Positions 59,709 to 64,000 of a DNA stretch of 64,000 bases are shown here, in pieces; position 1 is the first letter of the stretch; every line of letters starts with the position of its first letter. This DNA comes from Pectinophora gossypiella (taxonomy: Eukaryota; Arthropoda; Insecta; Lepidoptera; Gelechiidae). Under the pieces are notes generated by a model. The model made no database searches. It had not been told where the DNA came from and saw nothing but the letters and a program-made list of their open reading frames with translations. The translations under genes and the position numbers were made by a program. Location: NCBI RefSeq assembly GCF_024362695.1, contig NC_065424.1:1462786-1526785 (forward strand). Reading direction: 5' to 3'.

Positions 59709-60194
59709 AAAAGTTTAAAAACTAAAATCCGACTTCGGGAAAATCACGCTCCGCCGTGATAAGCAAACTTTGAATTGTAGCGTTCACAGCGACTCCCCGA
59801 ACGGCGACTGCTTGAGATTACGTCTGTCATTTACATAAGAGGAAAATTAATTTTAAGTATTTGTCTATTTAAACCAAATCATAAATAAAAAGAATAGGTC
59901 TAACACTACTACTTACTTATATAAAAACAACGAACTAAAAAGTATAAGAAAACAGCAAAACAGTTTTTACCATAACTGTACTATAATATCTAAACTCGCT
60001 CGACGTAGAGGGAAAAATAAGGCCACTCACCGTATGGAGACTCGCCGTAGCGGGGGTCGCCGTTCAGAGAGCCACTGTCAACGGCGTCAACGGCAACATT
60101 CGGAAGAATTTCAGAGAAATATACCTTTGTTTTGTTTCATACTTTTTAGAGCGTGATTTTTCCGTTAGACGAGTTTTAGTTTTTAAACTTTTAT
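59709..60194. mobile_element. 486-bp inverted-repeat element
   Basis: AAAAGTTTAAAAACTAAAAT, GGGAAAATCACGCTC at left; GAGCGTGATTTTTCCG, TTTTAGTTTTTAAACTTTT at right. Contains two 15-bp units (GCGACCCCCGCTACG type) that mimic an exon ending in a GGTGAGT donor. Confidence 0.7.
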
Positions 60195-60239
60195 TTTTAT
60201 TTTACTTACCTACGAATTTATAAAACGACGTGACATTTA

Positions 60240-60312
60240 CGTTGGTCTATCAGAAAGCTCGGTGAAGCGAGGGTAGTGAAATAATTGATCTAGCGATGGA
60301 TGTGCCTATGAC
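60240..60312 (+). repeat. R repeat fragment
   Basis: GTTGGTCTATCAGAAAGCTC, GGTGAAGCGAGGG and GATCTAGCGATGGATGTGCC. Confidence 0.45.
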
Positions 60313-60404
60313 TCGAGTCGACAAGTAATTTAATGTAAAATAAAATAGAAATCAATTACCTTATTAGTTTGTTTATGGTCCGTTAAAAATAGTTTACATG
60401 CATA

Positions 60405-60478
60405 GAGACTTAAACCTAACTCTCATTGGGGTAAACACAGACTATGGAATTCCATTTGCTTCGATCCTGACTCACAAA
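60405..60478 (-). pseudogene. LINE 3' end (type ii)
   Basis: Reverse of the GTGAGTCAGGATCGAAGCAA and ATGGAATTCCATAG blocks. Confidence 0.5.
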
Positions 60479-60983
60479 AAAATATAGATTACTCCTACGT
60501 ATAAAGAGCGCGAATCTTTAAAAGTGTCAATCAAAAATTGTTGTTTAAATACAACATGATAATGAAGGTAAGCATGTCCTCTTTTATATAGCCCTCTTTT
60601 TAAAATTTATTTGCTCTCCGTAATTTATTTACTTTTAATATTTTTGCTTAAATTACTTCCAGTGGTATTAGGAAAAGGCGCCGGCTCTAACTTTTGGTAA
60701 ATTAATTTATTGCCTCGCGGATGTCGGGGTAATGAAAACGTATAAACGTAAGATGGGAAGAGACTTTCTACGTCACTAATAAATTTGACCGTATTTTAGA
60801 AGATTTTAAGGAAAAAACAAGAATATTTTTCGTGATGGTGTAAGTCAGTCACATCAGTATATTTTTGCGCTTTTCAGCTAAAGAATTTGAGTCTGTTTAT
60901 GTGGTTTCATGTTTACTGGACGTTCACTGTGTGCCACCTTTGTGCCACGTAAGTGCAAGCGACACAGACATTCCCCGCGCATT

Positions 60984-61050
60984 TTTTTTTTATTTTTGAC
61001 GTGACTTATTGTAGGTTAACCGCAGGTGGCATTAACTACTTGGCCGGAAA
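60984..61050 (-). mobile_element. D retroposon, short copy
   Basis: Poly-T with one A, then GACGTGACTTATTGTAGGTT, AACCGCAGGTGGCATTAACT, ACTTGGCCGG. Confidence 0.75.
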
Positions 61051-61109
61051 AAAACATCCCCCCCCCCTTACTCCTTAGCGGCTTACGGACATCTATACTA
61101 ATGTAATAA

Positions 61110-61335
61110 TGCTTATCTTTGTTTTCTTTTCTTTTTATGTTATAATTTTACGTTGTAAGTTATATTAAGGCTAGTTTTGAATAAAAAAAATTAACTGGTT
61201 CCCCAAGATTCAGGCATTGCCTAGTTTGGGGACCCATGTACAACTCCTGTAATCTAATTATAAGCACACCTTCAGTTTTAAGTAAACATATATTTGTATT
61301 TCTCTTATTTTGTGCAATAAAGTTATTATTATAAG
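61110..61335 (+). repeat. Retroelement 3' end
   Basis: GGTTCCCCAAGATTCAGGCA, TTGCCTAGTTTGGGGACCCA and TTTTGTGCAATAAAGTTATT; resembles a LINE 3' UTR ending at a poly(A) signal. Confidence 0.45.
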
Positions 61336-61345
61336 TAAGTAAAAG

Positions 61346-61450
61346 TATGACCCAGAGGTGTGGTAAATCTAACTCGCCACCCGATTCGAATAGGCGCGGG
61401 GCGGAAACTTACCGTTCTATACGCAATATAGTATTATTTATTATTCTTTA
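61346..61450 (+). repeat. G repeat fragment
   Basis: CCCAGAGGTGTGGTAAATCT, AATAGGCGCGGGGCGGAAAC. Confidence 0.5.
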
Positions 61451-61870
61451 TTTTATGGAACTCTGAAAAGTGGAGAGGAGAAATAAGAGGCCTATGCCCA
61501 GTATTAGGGCAATAAGTAAGCTAAAATAGTATTCGGGTAGAAGATTTATTTGCATTTGCAATCCAATCTCGCTTGGTGGAAAACGTGTTTAAGGTAAAAG
61601 AGACGAAAAGATACCGGCTCAACTCATTTAAAAAAATACTTAAAAATCTGATTTGCATTGAATGAGTACTTGGAAATAGGCAAAATATGTCTTGGTCATT
61701 GTTCTACCATCACAATGTAAGGTAACAAAGATGTTGCCATTCTGTTTCTTGTAGTAAGCAAGCCCTATAGTTTGCCTAACGTGTTTGAGAACTTAGGGTT
61801 TGTATAGTGTGATGCTCTGTCGCGGGGCCACCACCTCCAATTCTATTGAAGACGATATAGAAAAATGTGC

Positions 61871-62546
61871 GTACCATATACATAGTGTACGTGAAAAGAT
61901 TTTATGTGTACGTGTTATAATTAGGAAGAAAACAACTAATTAAAGTGGCTTCGCTGAAGAGCATACTCCCCAGCGCAGCCACTCAGTTTGCATACTTCGA
62001 GATGTTTTCTTCCTCAAAATTGAAGTATAAATCGATGTACGTACTACGTACATAGTGTACGTGAAAAGATTTTATGTGTACGTGCTATAATTAGGAAGAA
62101 AACAACAAATTAAAGTAGCTTCGCTGGAGAGCATACTCCCCAGCGGAGCCACTCATTTTGCATACTTCGAGATGTTTTCTTCCTGTAAATTGAAGTATAA
62201 ATCGATGTACGTACTACGTACATAGTGTACGTGAAAAGATTTTATGTGTACGTGCTATAATTAGGAAGAAAACAACAAATTAAAGTAGCTTCGCTGGAGA
62301 GCATACTCCCCAGCGGAGCCACTCATTTTGCATACTTCGAGATGTTTTCTTCCTGTAAATTGAAGTATAAATCGATGTACGTACTACGTACATAGTGTAC
62401 GTGAAAAGATTTTATGTGTACGTGCTATATTAAGGAAAACAACAAATTAAAGTGGCTTCGCTGCATAGCATACTCCCCAGCGGAGCCACTCAGTATGCGT
62501 ACTTCTAGGTGATTTCTTTTCCTAATTTTAAATACAAATTGATGTA
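61871..62546. repeat. 170-bp tandem array, about four copies
   Basis: CATAGTGTACGTGAAAAGAT recurs at 61881, 62051, 62221 and 62391, exactly 170 bp apart. Units 2 and 3 (62051-62220, 62221-62390) read identically. Unit 1 differs at several sites and unit 4 is diverged and short. Each unit holds an inverted repeat AGGAAGAAAAC...GTTTTCTTCCT around an inner (A)GTGGCTTCGCTG...CAGCGGAGCCAC(T). Confidence 0.95.
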
Positions 62547-63145
62547 CGGTTAGGGCGTGTAGAGTTAGAAGCTTTTCCCTACATGAGATCTGATAACTTT
62601 TTGACATTACGATCGGTATGTTGTCGTCTTGGCAACAGTTTACATGGAAATATTTCTGTTGGGATGCGTAATACGAACAGATTAAAGAGAAAGTGAACGT
62701 CGTATCTTATGAGGAAGTAAGAGGCCTTTGATATACAAGCATGGAGAATGCTACACCGACAAGAACGTGGCTCTTAAATTCATGATGAAATAGTACGAAT
62801 TGTACTTTGTATCTTTTTTATAAATTAATTAGAGCTTGATTTCTTTTGTAGTTTCAAGTTATGTTATTTATTCTAGAGAAAATGAAAAACATCAATATTC
62901 GTTACAAATAAGACTTTCCCTTTATCCCCAAATGATTTTTGTAGGTACATCACTTGTATCAGGCTCACCCTTTGCATAATCAAAGCGAGGCCACACTGCC
63001 GGCCAAAATCAAACGACATTTGGCAGTTACGTGACCGAATTGAACACGCAATTTTTACATTAGGCCCAGCCCATAATACGAAATTCGAGCTTGTGATTAT
63101 TAATTTATTATATCATCACAATCAATGGAACAGCCTAATACGCCC
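62547..63145. other. Unassigned DNA with LINE type iii scrap
   Basis: ATGGAGAATGCTACACCGAC, AAGAACGTGGCTCTTAAATT at 62740-62783 is a type iii LINE terminus (forward). Nothing else recognised. Confidence 0.5.
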
Positions 63146-63147
63146 AT

Positions 63148-63213
63148 TATACAGGGTGTTAGTGACATTGTAAAGAATACTGAGGGGGATGATTCAAACC
63201 GTGTTTCTGAGTT
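63148..63213. mobile_element. M1 MITE end
   Basis: TACAGGGTGTTAGTGACATT, GAGGGGGATGATTCAAACCG, then breaks off. Confidence 0.7.
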
Positions 63214-63371
63214 AAGGGTGCAGGGACCCTAGCCTAGATGGCGTACGTAAAGCAGATTCAGTGTAAAACATAAATAATTTTGTCTTTTTCTATAAATGAG
63301 GCTTCCTTTTATTTGTGCTACAAAAGCTAAAAAATAATCTATTTTCTTTTAATTATTAATTAAACATACAT

Positions 63372-63590
63372 GTAGGAAAGTGAGAATACTATGGAAGGAT
63401 AATGAATGGGGATTTGATTGTTTATGGTAGGAATGGAGGATGATAAATGAATGAGACGTAAGACAGTTTTAAAAAATAAGAAAGGGGAGTCTTTGGTGCG
63501 ATGTCGGACGGGTGAGATGATTTTGTTAAAATATAAGGAGTAAAGATATTTAAAATATCCCGTATTATTTATATATCCCGCATACATTTA
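63372..63590 (+). repeat. Q repeat, uninterrupted
   Basis: TGTAGGAAAGTGAGAATACT to GATATTTAAAATATCCCGTA and TATATCCCGCAT; closely matches 46183-46378 plus 46986-47027. Confidence 0.75.
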
Positions 63591-63854
63591 TTTTATTCTT
63601 ATTCTTAAATCTTTATTCCTGGTAACCCTACTAGTAACCATTGACTTATATGTGTTAGTATAAAAAATAAATCAGGTCCAAAAAAAAGGTTCCGTTCCAC
63701 ACACACACACAATGCAGGAATACCAGCCTGAAACCATATGCGTCACAGCACCGTAATAACCTCGAGGCCCCGGACCATAGCACTCGGGTTCCACAGAGGG
63801 CCCAAAGATTTAGATCAGCTCTTTACCCTCAGTTGTACTAACTCACTGAGTAAA

Positions 63855-64000
63855 ATATCAACGATGGGTGGTGAGCCGTATCGCTGGCTATAATGGTCGA
63901 GACAACTGTGTAAGTGAAAACTGCACTAAAAAAAAAACTCATTGGTGCAAGTCCGGTAAAGAGGTTCAAACCGGCGCTCCCCGAGAAGCAAACCAGTGTA
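63855..64000 (-). mobile_element. R/S repeat at the window edge
   Basis: Reverse: GGTGAGCCGTATCGCTGGCT, ATAATGGTCGAGACAACTGT (R block), poly-A of 9, then GAGGTTCAAACCGGCGCTCC and CCGAGAAGCAAACCAGTGTA (tRNA-like S head). The pair may be one SINE with an S head and R body. Confidence 0.5.

Noticed and set aside
60019..60115. Apparent minus-strand exon (GDPRYGESPYG, donor GGTGAGT), possible upstream RGK exon
   Set aside because: It lies inside a 486-bp inverted-repeat element (59709-60194) and shares 15-bp units with another non-coding site at 23.2 kb; no family match.
61871..62546. CRISPR-like array
   Set aside because: Units are contiguous 170-bp repeats without unique spacers, in a eukaryotic genome; no CRISPR array is present in the window.

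Overview
The window looks like nuclear DNA of a lepidopteran insect. It is AT-rich and intron-bearing, has no prokaryotic operon structure, and is dense with tRNA-derived SINEs, LINE 3' ends and short inverted-repeat (MITE-like) elements of the kinds common in moths and butterflies. Species cannot be named from sequence alone.

Host coding content is sparse. The clear gene is on the minus strand between 33744 and 28262: the last four exons of an RGK-family GTPase (Rad/Gem/Rem/Kir type), with matching intron phases, an atypical G3 box, the G4 and G5 boxes and the family's C-terminal motif. Its upstream exons, including the P-loop, were not found. The intron after the G4 exon carries five decayed tandem copies of the 3' half of that exon, each with its splice-donor region (31711-32476).

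A second minus-strand gene (42817-41827) encodes a lysine/arginine-rich coiled-coil N-terminus and an acidic/globular C-terminus, separated by a reading-frame change at a run of seven A. Copies of a CATTTCGGGAACG-like motif lie in its inferred 5' intron and flanks.

Two LTR-retrotransposon 5' ends, at 1821-2344 (+) and 27926-26457 (-), share one layout: a TG...CA LTR with an AATAAA, a primer-binding site beginning TGGCGACCC directly after it, then 116-135 bp later a small ORF for a one-pass membrane protein with a KE(E/D)xxIxQNxxGG motif. In the second copy a Gag-like coiled-coil ORF follows. This leader ORF is the best candidate here for an under-described system.

The rest is repeats and unassigned AT-rich DNA. 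Three SINE families (here A, B, C) share a central core (CTTCGGAAGGCACGTTAAGC) but have different heads or tails. Other families are E (tRNA-headed SINE), D (poly-A-tailed retroelement), F, G, P, Q, R, S, MITE groups M1-M5, and LINE ORF2 C-termini of three kinds. Many insertions are nested and several keep target-site duplications, so their order can be read. A PIF/Harbinger-like remnant spans 47311-49487. Notable tandem arrays are a 170-bp repeat (61871-62546) and two hexanucleotide (GCACAC)n tracts embedded in (CA)n. Family letters are working names for this window, not database names.
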